Origin: Emergencia timonensis
GTDB lineage: Bacteria > Bacillota > Clostridia > Peptostreptococcales > Anaerovoracaceae
Assembly: GCF_900086585.1 (NCBI RefSeq)
Contig: NZ_FLKM01000009.1
Location: 558,001 to 622,000, forward strand
DNA length: 64,000 nucleotides
Reading direction: 5' to 3'
Made by a program: the position numbers and the translations under genes. The notes beneath the pieces were generated by a model. That model was not told where the DNA came from. It made no database searches and saw only the letters and a program-made list of their open reading frames with translations. Shown here in pieces: positions 43,311 to 52,172 of the stretch. The first letter of the stretch is position 1. Each line of letters starts with the position of its first letter.

Positions 43311-45105
43311 GGTCTGCGTCCTCCTGTAAGTCTGCTGCGTCAATCTCGTAATAGTCAAAAACCTCGTCGGGCTTGACAATGGCGGGGCGGCGTTTAAGGT
43401 GCTTTTCCATGTCAAAGGCGTTCTTCGGGTCTGCGTCGGATAGGTACTTGTATTTCGGGTGTTTCGTTATGTCGAATTTGTCCGAAAAGAACGGGCGCAC
43501 CCCGCGTAGCTGCAAGATACATTTCCCTCCGTCCATGACTGCGATTTCATCTTCCGTCATAAGCTGCTTTCCCAATTTCTGATAGTTCAGCCCATGCGAA
43601 AGCTCCCGCCCTCTGGTTTCGGAAGTGTTGAAGCTGTCTATCGTTTCCTTGCCTAAAATCTCCGATATTTCTTTGAGGGTGGTTTTCTCCTTGCCGCCCA
43701 AGAAAAGCGTGGTGTCGCAGTTGCCGACTATGGTATCGGCGTTGTCCTTGTAGATTGCCTTTAGCTGTGACTGGCTCTGCAAGATGATTGACGCGGAGAT
43801 TTCCCGGCTCCGTATCGTTGCAATGAGCTTTTCAAACTTTGGTATCTGCCCGATATTCGCAAATTCATCAAGTAAGCACCTAACATGGACGGGAAGCCGC
43901 CCGCCATATTCATCATCTGCTTTGTCGCATAAAAGGTTGAATAACTGTGTGTAGAGAATACTCACGACAAAGTTAAAGGTGTCGTCGGTGTCGCTGATAA
44001 TCACGAAAAGGGCTGTCTTTCTGTCGCCTATGGTGTCAAGCTCCATTTCGTCGGTTTCCATAAGCTCCCGCAGCTCCTTAATGTCGAATGGGGCTAACCT
44101 CGCGCCGCATGAGATAAGTATGCTTTTTGCGGTCTTGCCCGCCGCAAGTTTGTATTTTTTGTACTGCTTGACTGCAAAATGCTCCGGGTCTTTTTCTTCC
44201 AGACGTTCAAACATGAGGTCAACCGGGTTCTGGAAGTCCTCGTCGTCCTCGCGGGCTTCCGACGCATTTATCATTTCAAGCAGCGTCGTGAAGTTCTTCT
44301 CGTCCTCCGGGGCTTCATACCAGATATAGCCGATTAGCGCGGTGTAGTAGAGCTTTTCCGCTTTCACCCAGAAATCCTCGCCGGATTTTTCCCCGTCGCC
44401 TTTGGTGTTGGCGATAATGGTATTGACTAACTTCAAAATGTCCTTTTCGCTCCGCAGATAGGCAAAGGGATTGTATTTCATGGATTTTTTGAAGTTAATC
44501 GTATTTAGCACTTTGATACGGTATTTGTACCGCTGTAACATTTTCCCGGTTTCCAAAATCAGTGTTCCTTTCGGGTCAGTGACGATATACGACGTTGGAA
44601 AATCCTTTGACGTACATTGCATGAGCGACGGTTTCACAAAGAACCGGGTCTTGCCGCTGCCGGAACCGCCGATTACAAGGATATTTTTGTTTCTTGCGTA
44701 TTTCGGCTGCTTCGGGCGGCTGTTCATGGTAAGCCGTTCCGTCTGCGTTAGGGGGATATTGTTCTCAAATACCGGGTCGGTGTACGGCTTTATGTCGTCA
44801 GCCCCGCCCCAACGCGCCGAACCGTATTCTGTCCCGCGGCGGTATTTCTTCGCGTTCTTGCCTTTGGTGTAGATAATCAGCCGGACAATGACCGCCCCCG
44901 CAATGCCTAAAGCTAAGTCTGCCGGGTGGAAGCTCGGCGCGATACTGGAAAAGGCGGCGGTAAAACCGTCCCCAAGATGTAGCAGCTTTGCGCTCGCGTC
45001 CGCGCCGGGGGAGAGCCGGACAGCCGCGCCCACTTTATCAAAGAGCCAGACAAAGAGCAGATACGGGAGATTTAAGATAAGCAGCTTCTTGATTTCCGGC
45101 TTCAT
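43297..45105 (-). CDS. VirD4/TraG-type coupling protein (CD1115-type)
   Basis: A 602-residue type IV coupling protein that links the relaxosome to the channel. Two N-terminal membrane segments (about 8-25 and 60-80) precede Walker A VIGGSGSGKTRFFV (near 147-160); Walker B CLLDEFANIGQIP is near 412. The RGREL and ALRG-type motifs of the RecA-like core are present. It overlaps pcfB by 4 bp. Confidence 0.94.
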   Translation of the reverse strand: MKPEIKKLLILNLPYLLFVWLFDKVGAAVRLSPGADASAKLLHLGDGFTAAFSSIAPSFHPADLALGIAGAVIVRLIIYTKGKNAKKYRRGTEYGSARWGGADDIKPYTDPVFENNIPLTQTERLTMNSRPKQPKYARNKNILVIGGSGSGKTRFFVKPSLMQCTSKDFPTSYIVTDPKGTLILETGKMLQRYKYRIKVLNTINFKKSMKYNPFAYLRSEKDILKLVNTIIANTKGDGEKSGEDFWVKAEKLYYTALIGYIWYEAPEDEKNFTTLLEMINASEAREDDEDFQNPVDLMFERLEEKDPEHFAVKQYKKYKLAAGKTAKSILISCGARLAPFDIKELRELMETDEMELDTIGDRKTALFVIISDTDDTFNFVVSILYTQLFNLLCDKADDEYGGRLPVHVRCLLDEFANIGQIPKFEKLIATIRSREISASIILQSQSQLKAIYKDNADTIVGNCDTTLFLGGKEKTTLKEISEILGKETIDSFNTSETRGRELSHGLNYQKLGKQLMTEDEIAVMDGGKCILQLRGVRPFFSDKFDITKHPKYKYLSDADPKNAFDMEKHLKRRPAIVKPDEVFDYYEIDAADLQEDADHEET

Positions 45106-45578
45106 AGCGATACCTCCCTGTCTTTGTTCTTGACCTTTGCCCGTTCCGCGTTCTTGCCCTGTGCAGCTTCTTTGAGGGTAGAGAGCAGCTTTCGGATTGA
45201 GGGCTTTTTCTCCTGTGTCAGCTTTTTTGCGGAAAATTCCTTAAAGGCGGCGGTCAGCACGTCCGCGTCCCGCCCCTTGAAGAAAACCAGATAGCGGGGC
45301 GGGCTTTCCGTCGCGTCCTTTTTCAGCGCAAAGTCGATACCGTACTTTTTCGCCGTACTCTCAAAGGCTTTGATATTGCCCTCGGTAATCTCAATGTTGG
45401 AAACGCCCGCGTTCTGCTTCATAAGCTGCTTTAAGCTCTGCTTGCCCTGTGGCGGTTTTGCAAGCTGCTTTTTGCCCTTTGACAGTATGGCTTTCATTGC
45501 CTTTTGGAGCGTCTGCGCGGTCAGCTTCCCGGTCTTGATGTAAAGGGCTATGGTCTTTTCGTTTACTTCGTCCTGCAA
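45102..45578 (-). CDS. PcfB family protein (DUF3801)
   Basis: A 158-residue protein with the DUF3801/PcfB pattern (GISNIEIT-like VSNIEITEGNIKAFESTAKKYGIDFALKKD). In Enterococcus pCF10 PcfB helps the relaxase process oriT. The tail again has KKPSIRKLL. GAGGACG lies before the ATG, and it overlaps the coupling-protein gene. Confidence 0.9.
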   Translation of the reverse strand: MQDEVNEKTIALYIKTGKLTAQTLQKAMKAILSKGKKQLAKPPQGKQSLKQLMKQNAGVSNIEITEGNIKAFESTAKKYGIDFALKKDATESPPRYLVFFKGRDADVLTAAFKEFSAKKLTQEKKPSIRKLLSTLKEAAQGKNAERAKVKNKDREVSL

Positions 45579-45619
45579 TTTGTCGCGTCCTCCTTTCGCG
45601 TTTCTTTATGGGGCGGCGG

Positions 45620-45841
45620 TCAGATACGCACCCGCAGCCCGTTCAAGTCCTCGGCTCTGATACCCACAAGATACCAGTTGTCGCCGTACTCAATCCGGGT
45701 CGGCTTCCACTTGCCCCGCACGAATACGTCAAAGCACTCGCCGCAATGCAAGCCCCCGTAGTAGCTGTTTAAGTCAAAGCGGATGTCGTAACGGTCGGTG
45801 CGCTCGTCAAATACCAATGCTCCTGTCATTTTCTGTGCCAT
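45620..45841 (-). CDS. DUF5348 family protein
   Basis: Seventy-three residues: MAQKMTGALVFDERTDRYDIRFDLNSYYGGLHCGECFDVFVRGKW and a beta-rich tail. The pattern fits DUF5348 of clostridial conjugative elements. AAAGGAGG precedes ATG 45841; the longer frame overlaps the Rep-like gene without a site. Function unknown. Confidence 0.75.
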   Translation of the reverse strand: MAQKMTGALVFDERTDRYDIRFDLNSYYGGLHCGECFDVFVRGKWKPTRIEYGDNWYLVGIRAEDLNGLRVRI

Positions 45842-45872
45842 AATAAAATCCTCCTTTTGTGGTTGTGGGTGG

Positions 45873-46856
45873 TTACAGGCTTTCGCCCTCGTTGCATGAA
45901 TAATAGTCCGGGTCGCCGTACTGCGGCTTTTTCGGTGACAGTGCGCCGCTTGCCATGTCATGGGCGACAAGGGAAGTGTAATAATTGCCGATAGTGGACG
46001 GGGCGTTGAAAAGGGCTGCTTTCAGATATTGCTTGATGTTGCGGATTTTCGTTGTGTTCTCCCGCATACAGTCAAGCACAAAGCGGATATGCTCGCCGTC
46101 CAGTTTCATAAACTTAGATTTCACAAGCTCTGCCGGGTAGTCGTCCCCCGCAATCCGTACCCGCTTTCTGGCGGTGCATACGGTTTCAAGCATGAGGTCT
46201 ACAATCTCGTCAAGCCTGTCACTGTCAAACTTCATGTCCTGTTTGAGAATGTCGTAGTCGATATTGTCCTTGATGATTTCCCGGTATATATCAACTGCGC
46301 TCTGTGCTGTCGCTTCCGTTCCTTTCCGTTCCGGCGGCGTAGCCGCTTCTCTGCAAGGAGAGGGGTTAGGGGAAAGGATAGGAATGGAATGGGTACTTTG
46401 TTCATCAGTAATTATTTTTTCTTTTTTTGGTAAGTCAGTTCTTTGTATATCTTTATTTAATTGCGTTGGATTTTCCAACGTAGGTTTTTCCAATGTTGGT
46501 TTTTCCTGTGTTGGATTATCCAATGTTGGATTTTCCAATGTTGGTAAATCCGGCGTAGGCGGCTGCGGCTGCTCGAATATCACATAGTCCGCGCCCCGCA
46601 AGCGTCCTTTCTCGTCGCGCTCCCTTGAACGGACGATATACCCGGCGCGTTCAAGCTCCTTAATGGCTTCGCGGATAGCGTCTATCTTCTCCCGGTTGAT
46701 AAGGGATAAGCCTTTCAAGGTGTAGTCCCAATCTTCGGGGAGTGACAGCATTTGCGACAACAGCCCCTTTGCCTTTAGGGAAAGCTCCTTGTTGCGTAGG
46801 TGGTGGTTGCTCATTACGGTGTAGCCCTTGTTCCGTTCCACTCTGAAAACTGCCAT
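45873..46856 (-). CDS. Replication-initiator-like helix-turn-helix protein (DUF6017-type tail)
   Basis: A 327-residue protein with an N-terminal winged helix (YTVMSNHHLRNKELSLKAKGLLSQMLSLP ... REAIKELERAGYI), typical of RepA_N-like proteins of ICEs. Residues about 100-130 hold tandem six-residue repeats of the form PTLENP/PTQEKP. The C-terminal part (YREIIKDNIDYDILKQD ... IRNIKQYLKAALFNAPSTI) is a DUF6017-type domain. It opens the minus-strand transfer operon. It may start autonomous replication of the excised circle. Confidence 0.82.
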   Translation of the reverse strand: MAVFRVERNKGYTVMSNHHLRNKELSLKAKGLLSQMLSLPEDWDYTLKGLSLINREKIDAIREAIKELERAGYIVRSRERDEKGRLRGADYVIFEQPQPPTPDLPTLENPTLDNPTQEKPTLEKPTLENPTQLNKDIQRTDLPKKEKIITDEQSTHSIPILSPNPSPCREAATPPERKGTEATAQSAVDIYREIIKDNIDYDILKQDMKFDSDRLDEIVDLMLETVCTARKRVRIAGDDYPAELVKSKFMKLDGEHIRFVLDCMRENTTKIRNIKQYLKAALFNAPSTIGNYYTSLVAHDMASGALSPKKPQYGDPDYYSCNEGESL

Positions 46857-46883
46857 AGTTCATAGCTCCTTTGCTTTGGATTT

Positions 46884-46995
46884 GTTACGCAGTAGAAGCG
46901 CGGTTTCGGGGAATAAGGTATAAATCCCTTGCCGCGCCAGATACACACCCGCAAAACCGCTTGTAGCAAGGCTTTTTCTGCCCCTACTGCGTAAC
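46884..46995. repeat. 112-bp palindromic element, copy 2
   Basis: Same length, same 12-bp ends (GTTACGCAGTAG and its reverse complement; 15 bp here because TTT/AAA flanks also pair) and same orientation as 27056-27167. It lies 28 bp upstream of the first gene of the transfer operon, so it may contain or shape that operon's promoter; the minus strand has TTTATACCTTATT inside it. Confidence 0.85.
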
Positions 46996-47004
46996 AAAGG
47001 GCAT

Positions 47005-47055
47005 GAAAAAAGCGGCGTTCCTGTTCTCCCATGTAGAGAGTAAGAAACGCCGCTT
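47005..47055 (-). terminator. Terminator at the right ICE edge
   Basis: Minus strand: AGCGGCGTT pairs with AACGCCGCT across a 26-base loop and is followed by TTTTTTC. It would stop deoD-promoter transcripts from running into the ICE transfer operon. Confidence 0.75.
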
Positions 47056-47134
47056 CTGCGTCGTATTCAGTTTTTAGTACAATACCCTGCTTGTCCGTCG
47101 CTCGAAAAACCTTGATTTTCCAGTGTTTTCAAAA

Positions 47135-47174
47135 GTATCGTTATCTAACGTCAGCTTTGTAGGTACCGGTGTAG
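47135..47174. other. attR, right ICE-chromosome junction
   Basis: Crossover at TT 47157-47158. The ICE half-site on the left has CGTTATCT (47139-47146), ten bases from the core, mirroring AGATAACG at attL. The deoD half-site on the right has GTACCGGTGT at positions 5-14 from the core, matching the attL deoD half at 8 of those 10. Confidence 0.85.
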
Positions 47175-47314
47175 CCGTACATATTGCGTATTTCAGAATA
47201 CCTGACGGCATTGTCTAAAAAATTCTCTGCGATAAACTGCGCCCGCAGTGGATCGCCTGGCATTAAGACCGTTTGTGCAATTTGCCCTTTCGTGGCGCCG
47301 ATATGTAATGACAT
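47141..47314 (-). pseudogene. deoD: deoD 5' part (purine nucleoside phosphorylase), separated by the ICE
   Basis: From ATG 47314 (AAAGGA upstream) the frame reads [20 protein letters not shown], then [14 protein letters not shown] and MYGYTGTYK, the DeoD N-terminus with the phosphate-binding arginine region. After 53 codons it enters ICE sequence (ADVR) and stops at 47141. Together with 18578-19126 it forms the split gene. In the intact chromosome deoD would follow rpsT directly. Confidence 0.93.
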
Positions 47315-47344
47315 AAAATCAGTCCTTTCTAATTATTTTTGGTA

Positions 47345-47379
47345 AAGAAAAAACGATGGGAGACACATCCATCGTTTTC
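47345..47379 (-). terminator. rpsT terminator
   Basis: Minus strand: AAAACGATGG pairs with CCATCGTTTT, followed by TTCTTT. It separates rpsT from deoD. Confidence 0.9.
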
Positions 47380-47430
47380 GTAGCTCTCGCTTGTGTATTT
47401 AACTTATACACCGGTGGGGACGGGTGAGAC

Positions 47431-47703
47431 TTAGTTAGCTGCTTTTGCAGCGTTGAATCTTTTTGCCAGTCTGGAAATCTTTCTAGAAGCAGATTTCTTG
47501 TTGATCGTTCCTTTTGCGGCAGCCTGCATTAACTTCTTTTCTGCTAAAGTAAGTTTTTCTGCAGCCAATTCGAAGTTTTTCTCTTCTAATGCGCCGTCAA
47601 AGCTCTTAAGAACTGACTTAAGATGATCTTTTACTCTTCTGTTTCTAGCTGTTTTCTTGTCGATGACCTTGATTCTTTTTTTTGCGGATTTAATGTTTGC
47701 CAT
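47431..47703 (-). CDS. rpsT: 30S ribosomal protein S20
   Basis: Ninety residues, MANIKSAKKRIKVIDKKTARNRRVKDHLK and a C-terminal KSASRKISRLAKRFNAAKAAN: the helical, lysine-rich S20 pattern that binds 16S rRNA early in 30S assembly. It is divergent from gpr, the standard clostridial order. GGGGTGAAC lies before the ATG. Confidence 0.97.
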   Translation of the reverse strand: MANIKSAKKRIKVIDKKTARNRRVKDHLKSVLKSFDGALEEKNFELAAEKLTLAEKKLMQAAAKGTINKKSASRKISRLAKRFNAAKAAN

Positions 47704-47817
47704 AATTGTTCACCCCACTATATAAATTTTTAGCATTTTTTTAGCTAAATTCGCACATCTTAGTATATACGAAGACAAGCTAGTTTGCAAGGAAAAATTA
47801 AAAAAAGGAGGAAAAAT

Positions 47818-48705
47818 ATGAAATATAGAACAGACCTTGCCGTGGAAGGCATCGAAAACCTGTCTGAAACAGGCGTAAAACCGAAAGAAAAGGATGGGAT
47901 TATCATAGATAAGGCGGAAATCGATCAGGATATCAAGGTTACGACGATCGACATCGTCAATCCGAAGGGGGAGCTGATTCTCGGCAAGCCCTGCGGCAGA
48001 TATGTGACAATGGAGGTCAAAGGTGTCATTGAAGAAAAGGACGACATCATTCATCGTGCGGCAAAGGCTTTGGCAGTGGAATTGTCCAAGCTGGTAAAAC
48101 ATCATTATTATCTGAAGGTTCTGGTAGTAGGATTGGGTAATGAAAAGGTGACGCCTGACAGTCTGGGGCCTAATACTGTTTCAAAGGTCAAAATTACCAG
48201 CCATCTGTTTAAAATTTTTGATTGTGAGGGTGATGAGGAGATGTCTAATGTGAGCGGATTGGCTCCTGGCGTTACAGCTACCACAGGAATGGAAACGGCT
48301 GAGCTGATTGAGAAGGCGGTAGACATGACAAAACCTGACGTAGTCATCGCTATTGACGCCTTGGCCGCTAGAAATATCGACAGGGTCAGCACGACGATTC
48401 AGATCAGTGACACTGGAATTTCTCCAGGCGCAGGGATGGGCAACATGAGAAAACAGCTCAATGAGGAAACCCTCGGCACCAAGGTGATCGCCATCGGCGT
48501 GCCAACGGTTATCGATTCTAAGACGGTAATTATGGAGGCTATGGAGCAGATTCGCGTGCCTGAAAATCAAGTCAGCAGCTATCTGGCTGACAGAGATTTT
48601 GACATGGTTGTCACATCTACGGACATTGATATTGTCATCAAATATTTCTCGGACATTATTGCAAAAGCCATTAATATTACGCTTCACCCAGGCATATACT
48701 CTTAA
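47818..48705 (+). CDS. gpr: Germination protease GPR
   Basis: A 295-residue aspartic-like endopeptidase that degrades small acid-soluble spore proteins at germination. It starts MKYRTDLAVEG, containing the RTDLAVE sequence where the zymogen is processed, and has VVGLGNEKVTPDSLGP and AIDALAARNIDRVSTTIQ. AAGGAGG precedes ATG 47818. It is followed by spoIIP and marks the host as a spore former. Expression is expected in the forespore. Confidence 0.96.
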   Translation: MKYRTDLAVEGIENLSETGVKPKEKDGIIIDKAEIDQDIKVTTIDIVNPKGELILGKPCGRYVTMEVKGVIEEKDDIIHRAAKALAVELSKLVKHHYYLKVLVVGLGNEKVTPDSLGPNTVSKVKITSHLFKIFDCEGDEEMSNVSGLAPGVTATTGMETAELIEKAVDMTKPDVVIAIDALAARNIDRVSTTIQISDTGISPGAGMGNMRKQLNEETLGTKVIAIGVPTVIDSKTVIMEAMEQIRVPENQVSSYLADRDFDMVVTSTDIDIVIKYFSDIIAKAINITLHPGIYS

Positions 48706-48737
48706 AGGATTATGATGAAATCCTGCCAGGGGGGAGT

Positions 48738-49586
48738 ATGAGTAAGAAAAATTTAATTGTTTTTTTTGTGTTTATATATCTTGTGACAGTGGCGCTGCTT
48801 ATCAAGGACATGGCAGGGACAGCGGTCAGTGGGGACAATCTTACTGCCATGTGCCTGGAGAGCAGCCTTCCCTGTATGGATATTGTAGCAGATGACGGTC
48901 AAAAACCGGAGCCGGCAGATAAGGCGACGACGACGGATTCCACCGATCAGTCGGAAAAACCGGTAACCAAGTCAGTGAAGAAAGGGAAAAACGGCGATCC
49001 AAAGGTGCTAATCTATCATACCCATGCAACAGAGAGCTATCTGCCTTCTTCGCAGGGTAACTTTCATATTTTGCAGGAAGAAAATACAGTTCGTGATGTA
49101 GGAAACGTGCTTGAAGCGACATTGGAGGATGCAGGAATCGCAGTAGTTCACGATAAGACAATCCACGACAACCCATCTTATGATAATTCTTACACGCGAA
49201 GCTACGAAACGGTAAAAGCGCTGTTGAAGAAGTATCCGTCCATCGAGTGTATCATCGACTTGCATAGAGATGCCACTGCAGGCAGTGAAGCGGGACCTGT
49301 TCAAACGGTTAACGGCAAAACTTGTGCCGTTTACTCTTACGTCATCAGCAACACGACAGAGACCTACAGCGGCAACAGCAGCTTTCTGGGCAAGCTGAAC
49401 AGCATTGCGCAAAGCTACGACGGATATACGGGAGAGATACTGGAGCGGCCGTATTGGTATAACCAGGAACTTTCCGAAAAATCCATACTTATAGAAATGG
49501 GAAATAACAGGAATAATATAAAGGAAGTCAGAAACTGTGCCGAGGTTTACGGCAAGATTCTGGCAAAAGCACTGAAAGGGAGTTGA
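48738..49586 (+). CDS. spoIIP: Stage II sporulation protein P
   Basis: A 282-residue membrane-anchored amidase/endopeptidase that acts with SpoIID and SpoIIM in septal peptidoglycan breakdown during engulfment. One N-terminal membrane segment (LIVFFVFIYLVTVALLI) is followed by a linker and the catalytic domain: VLIYHTHATESYLPS (zinc His), IIDLHRDAT and ILIEMGNNRNN with the catalytic Glu. GGGGGGAG precedes the ATG. It lies between gpr and a tiny ORF. Confidence 0.95.
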   Translation: MSKKNLIVFFVFIYLVTVALLIKDMAGTAVSGDNLTAMCLESSLPCMDIVADDGQKPEPADKATTTDSTDQSEKPVTKSVKKGKNGDPKVLIYHTHATESYLPSSQGNFHILQEENTVRDVGNVLEATLEDAGIAVVHDKTIHDNPSYDNSYTRSYETVKALLKKYPSIECIIDLHRDATAGSEAGPVQTVNGKTCAVYSYVISNTTETYSGNSSFLGKLNSIAQSYDGYTGEILERPYWYNQELSEKSILIEMGNNRNNIKEVRNCAEVYGKILAKALKGS

Positions 49587-49590
49587 TAAG

Positions 49591-49737
49591 TTGAAAACCT
49601 TCAGAAAATCAATTGTACTGTTCATCGTCTTTTTACTGGGAACCGTTTCGCTGGTTCATGTAGACAGACAGTGCGCTCAAATTGATGGAAGTCATGTCCC
49701 AGTGATGGAAAGATTAGAAAATTTCATTGATAAATAG
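49591..49737 (+). CDS. 48-residue membrane-anchored small ORF
   Basis: Starts TTG 49591, 4 bp after the spoIIP stop, with GGGAG upstream. It reads (M)KTFRKSIVLFIVFLLGTVSL then VHVDRQCAQIDGSHVPVMERLENFIDK: a basic start, a hydrophobic helix and a short extracytoplasmic tail. Its tight spacing suggests coexpression with spoIIP during sporulation. I know no family. Translation is supported only by the site and the sensible membrane layout. Confidence 0.55.
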   Translation: MKTFRKSIVLFIVFLLGTVSLVHVDRQCAQIDGSHVPVMERLENFIDK

Positions 49738-49789
49738 AGCTGTTTGCTATAGAATATAGATTGAATTAGTACGCAGAAGAGAGGTAATT

Positions 49790-51598
49790 ATGGATTATCA
49801 GAAATATATTAGAAATTTCAGCATTATAGCGCATATAGATCATGGCAAATCTACACTGGCAGACAGGATTATTGAAAACACAGGTCTCGTCGCACACCGA
49901 GATATGAAAGAACAGTTCCTGGACAATATGGATCTTGAACGGGAAAGAGGCATCACAATTAAGCTGCAGACCACCAGGCTTGTCTACAAGGCAGAAGATG
50001 GCAATGAATACATCTTCAACTTGATAGACACGCCCGGTCATGTAGACTTTACATACGAGGTTTCGAGAAGTCTGGCTGCCTGTGAGGGAGCCGTTCTTGT
50101 CGTTGACTCAACCCAAGGGGTAGAGGCGCAGACCATGGCCAACGTCTATCTGGCCTTAGATGAAGATTTGGAGATACTGCCCTGCCTGAACAAAATCGAT
50201 CTTGCCAGTTCCAGACCTGATGAGACGAAGGAAGAAATTGAAGAGATGATCGGCATCGACGCATCCCAGGCGCCATTGGTTTCGGCAAAGGAAGGACTCG
50301 GCATTAACGACCTGTTAGAAGCCGTAGTTCAGACTATTCCCGCACCGGAAGGGGACGAGCATGGAAAGCTGAAAGCTTTGATCTTTGACTCGGTGTATGA
50401 CAACTACAAAGGCGTGGTCATCTATGTGAGAATTTTTGATGGACAAGTCCAGGTGGGCGACGTGATTCGCCTGATGAGCACCAACAAGAAATACGAAGTC
50501 ACAGAGGTAGGCGTCATGGCGCCCGGCCATGTTCCTACCAAGTTCCTCAGGGCTGGCGAGGTAGGTTATATCTGTGCATCCATCAAACAGGTCAAAGATG
50601 CCCGCGTGGGCGATACGGTGACGTTGGACAAGGATCCGACGGAGGAAGCGCTTCCGGGCTACAAGAAGGTGCAGTCCATGGTCTACTGCGGCATCTATCC
50701 GGCAGAAGGGGAGAAATATGAAGGCGTCAAGGACGCGCTGGAAAAGCTCCAGGTCAATGACGCTGCCTTTTTGTTCGAGCCGGAGACTTCTACGGCTCTC
50801 GGCTTCGGTTTCCGCTGCGGCTTCCTGGGCCTTCTGCACATGGAGATCATCGTCGAGCGTCTGGAAAGAGAGTTCGGCCTGGCCGTCATCACCACATCGC
50901 CCAGCGTCGTATATAAGGTCGTCATGAACGACGAGTCTGTAGAGATGATTCAGAATCCGACCAACCTGCCGGATTTGACTTTGATCGACCACATCGAAGA
51001 ACCCATTGTAAAGGCCGACATCATGATACCAAAAGAATATGTCGGGGCCATTATGGAGCTTTGCCAGGATCGACGGGGCAAGATGCTCCACATGGAATAT
51101 GTGGCGGAGACCAGAGTGCAGCTGCACTACGAGCTGCCTCTCAACGAGGTTATCTATGACTTCTTCGACGCACTCAAATCCAAGACTCGCGGATACGGCT
51201 CCCTGGACTATGAGTTCATCCGTTACGAGAAGTCTCAGCTTGTCAAGCTGGACGTGCTTCTCAACAAAGATCTGGTGGATGCCTTCTCCATGATCGTTCA
51301 CGAATCAAAGGCTTACGCCCGCGGTAAATTCGTCTGCGATAAACTGAAGGAAATCATTCCGATGCATCAGTTCGAGGTGCCGATCCAGGCTGCCGTGGGG
51401 CAGAAAATCATCGCTCGCTCCACGGTCCGCGCCTATCGTAAGGACGTCATCGCCAAATGCTACGGCGGCGATATCTCCCGTAAGAAGAAACTGCTGGAGA
51501 AGCAGAAAGAAGGAAAGAAGCGTATGCGCCAGTTCGGTAAGGTAGAAGTGCCCCAGGAGGCCTTCACCGCAGTGTTGAAGTATGATGAGAATAAATGA
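49790..51598 (+). CDS. lepA: Elongation factor 4 (LepA)
   Basis: A 602-residue translational GTPase that remodels stalled or misassembled ribosomes. G1 is AHIDHGKST near residue 13, G3 DTPGH, G4 NKID. The LepA-specific C-terminal domain ends [26 protein letters not shown] precedes the ATG. A weak hairpin (CCATATTT/AAATATGG, 51599-51629) follows the stop. This is its standard clostridial position. Confidence 0.98.
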   Translation: MDYQKYIRNFSIIAHIDHGKSTLADRIIENTGLVAHRDMKEQFLDNMDLERERGITIKLQTTRLVYKAEDGNEYIFNLIDTPGHVDFTYEVSRSLAACEGAVLVVDSTQGVEAQTMANVYLALDEDLEILPCLNKIDLASSRPDETKEEIEEMIGIDASQAPLVSAKEGLGINDLLEAVVQTIPAPEGDEHGKLKALIFDSVYDNYKGVVIYVRIFDGQVQVGDVIRLMSTNKKYEVTEVGVMAPGHVPTKFLRAGEVGYICASIKQVKDARVGDTVTLDKDPTEEALPGYKKVQSMVYCGIYPAEGEKYEGVKDALEKLQVNDAAFLFEPETSTALGFGFRCGFLGLLHMEIIVERLEREFGLAVITTSPSVVYKVVMNDESVEMIQNPTNLPDLTLIDHIEEPIVKADIMIPKEYVGAIMELCQDRRGKMLHMEYVAETRVQLHYELPLNEVIYDFFDALKSKTRGYGSLDYEFIRYEKSQLVKLDVLLNKDLVDAFSMIVHESKAYARGKFVCDKLKEIIPMHQFEVPIQAAVGQKIIARSTVRAYRKDVIAKCYGGDISRKKKLLEKQKEGKKRMRQFGKVEVPQEAFTAVLKYDENK

Positions 51599-51774
51599 CC
51601 ATATTTCTCACCGCTGTCTGAAAATATGGTGCATTTATCTGCGGGTTAGTTGCTTGGGATTCTGGCAAGGATGCCTGAGATTTGATGATAAACAGTCTGC
51701 AATCCTGACAAGCTGCCAGTTTAGCAGTGAATTGAGAAGAAAGAAAATTAGAATTTGAGGAGGTAAAAGATATT

Positions 51775-52131
51775 ATGTTAAGACCAAAAGAAGTAGTGTG
51801 TAAGTGGGTAGATGCCTTTAATAATCACGATGTAGAGGCAATTACAAGTCTTTATCACGAAGATGCAACAAATCATCAAGTAGCCAATGAGCCTGCAATT
51901 GGAATAGAAGTAATTCGTGCAATGTTTACTGATGAATTTGCGATTGCAGATATGACTTGCATTGTAGAAAATATATTTGAAGATGGGCAATGGGCAATTT
52001 TAGAATGGAAAGACCCATTAGGCTTAAGAGGCTGTGGATTTTTTCATGTTGTTAATGGAAAAATTCTGTTTCAAAGAGGATATTGGGATAAACTATCATT
52101 CTTGAAACTACGAAACTTACCTATCGAATAA
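51775..52131 (+). CDS. SnoaL/NTF2-like protein
   Basis: A 118-residue cone-fold protein: VVCKWVDAFNNHDVEAITSLYHEDATNHQVANEPAIGIEVIRAMF and FFHVVNGKILFQRGYWDKLSF are the SnoaL-like pattern (isomerase or binding protein). GAGGAGG precedes the ATG. The base use is more AT-rich than lepA, suggesting later acquisition. Substrate unknown. The esterase gene follows after 41 bp. Confidence 0.8.
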   Translation: MLRPKEVVCKWVDAFNNHDVEAITSLYHEDATNHQVANEPAIGIEVIRAMFTDEFAIADMTCIVENIFEDGQWAILEWKDPLGLRGCGFFHVVNGKILFQRGYWDKLSFLKLRNLPIE

Positions 52132-52172
52132 ATTTCAGTTTGCAGAGGTAATAGAAGAGGGCTTGCCGATAG

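Noticed and set aside
46814..47032. 72-codon minus-strand frame through the 112-bp palindrome
   Set aside because: It crosses the palindrome and the terminator and overlaps the Rep-like start; no ribosome site.
50315..51301. 328-codon frame antisense to lepA
   Set aside because: Typical codon-bias shadow of a highly conserved gene.
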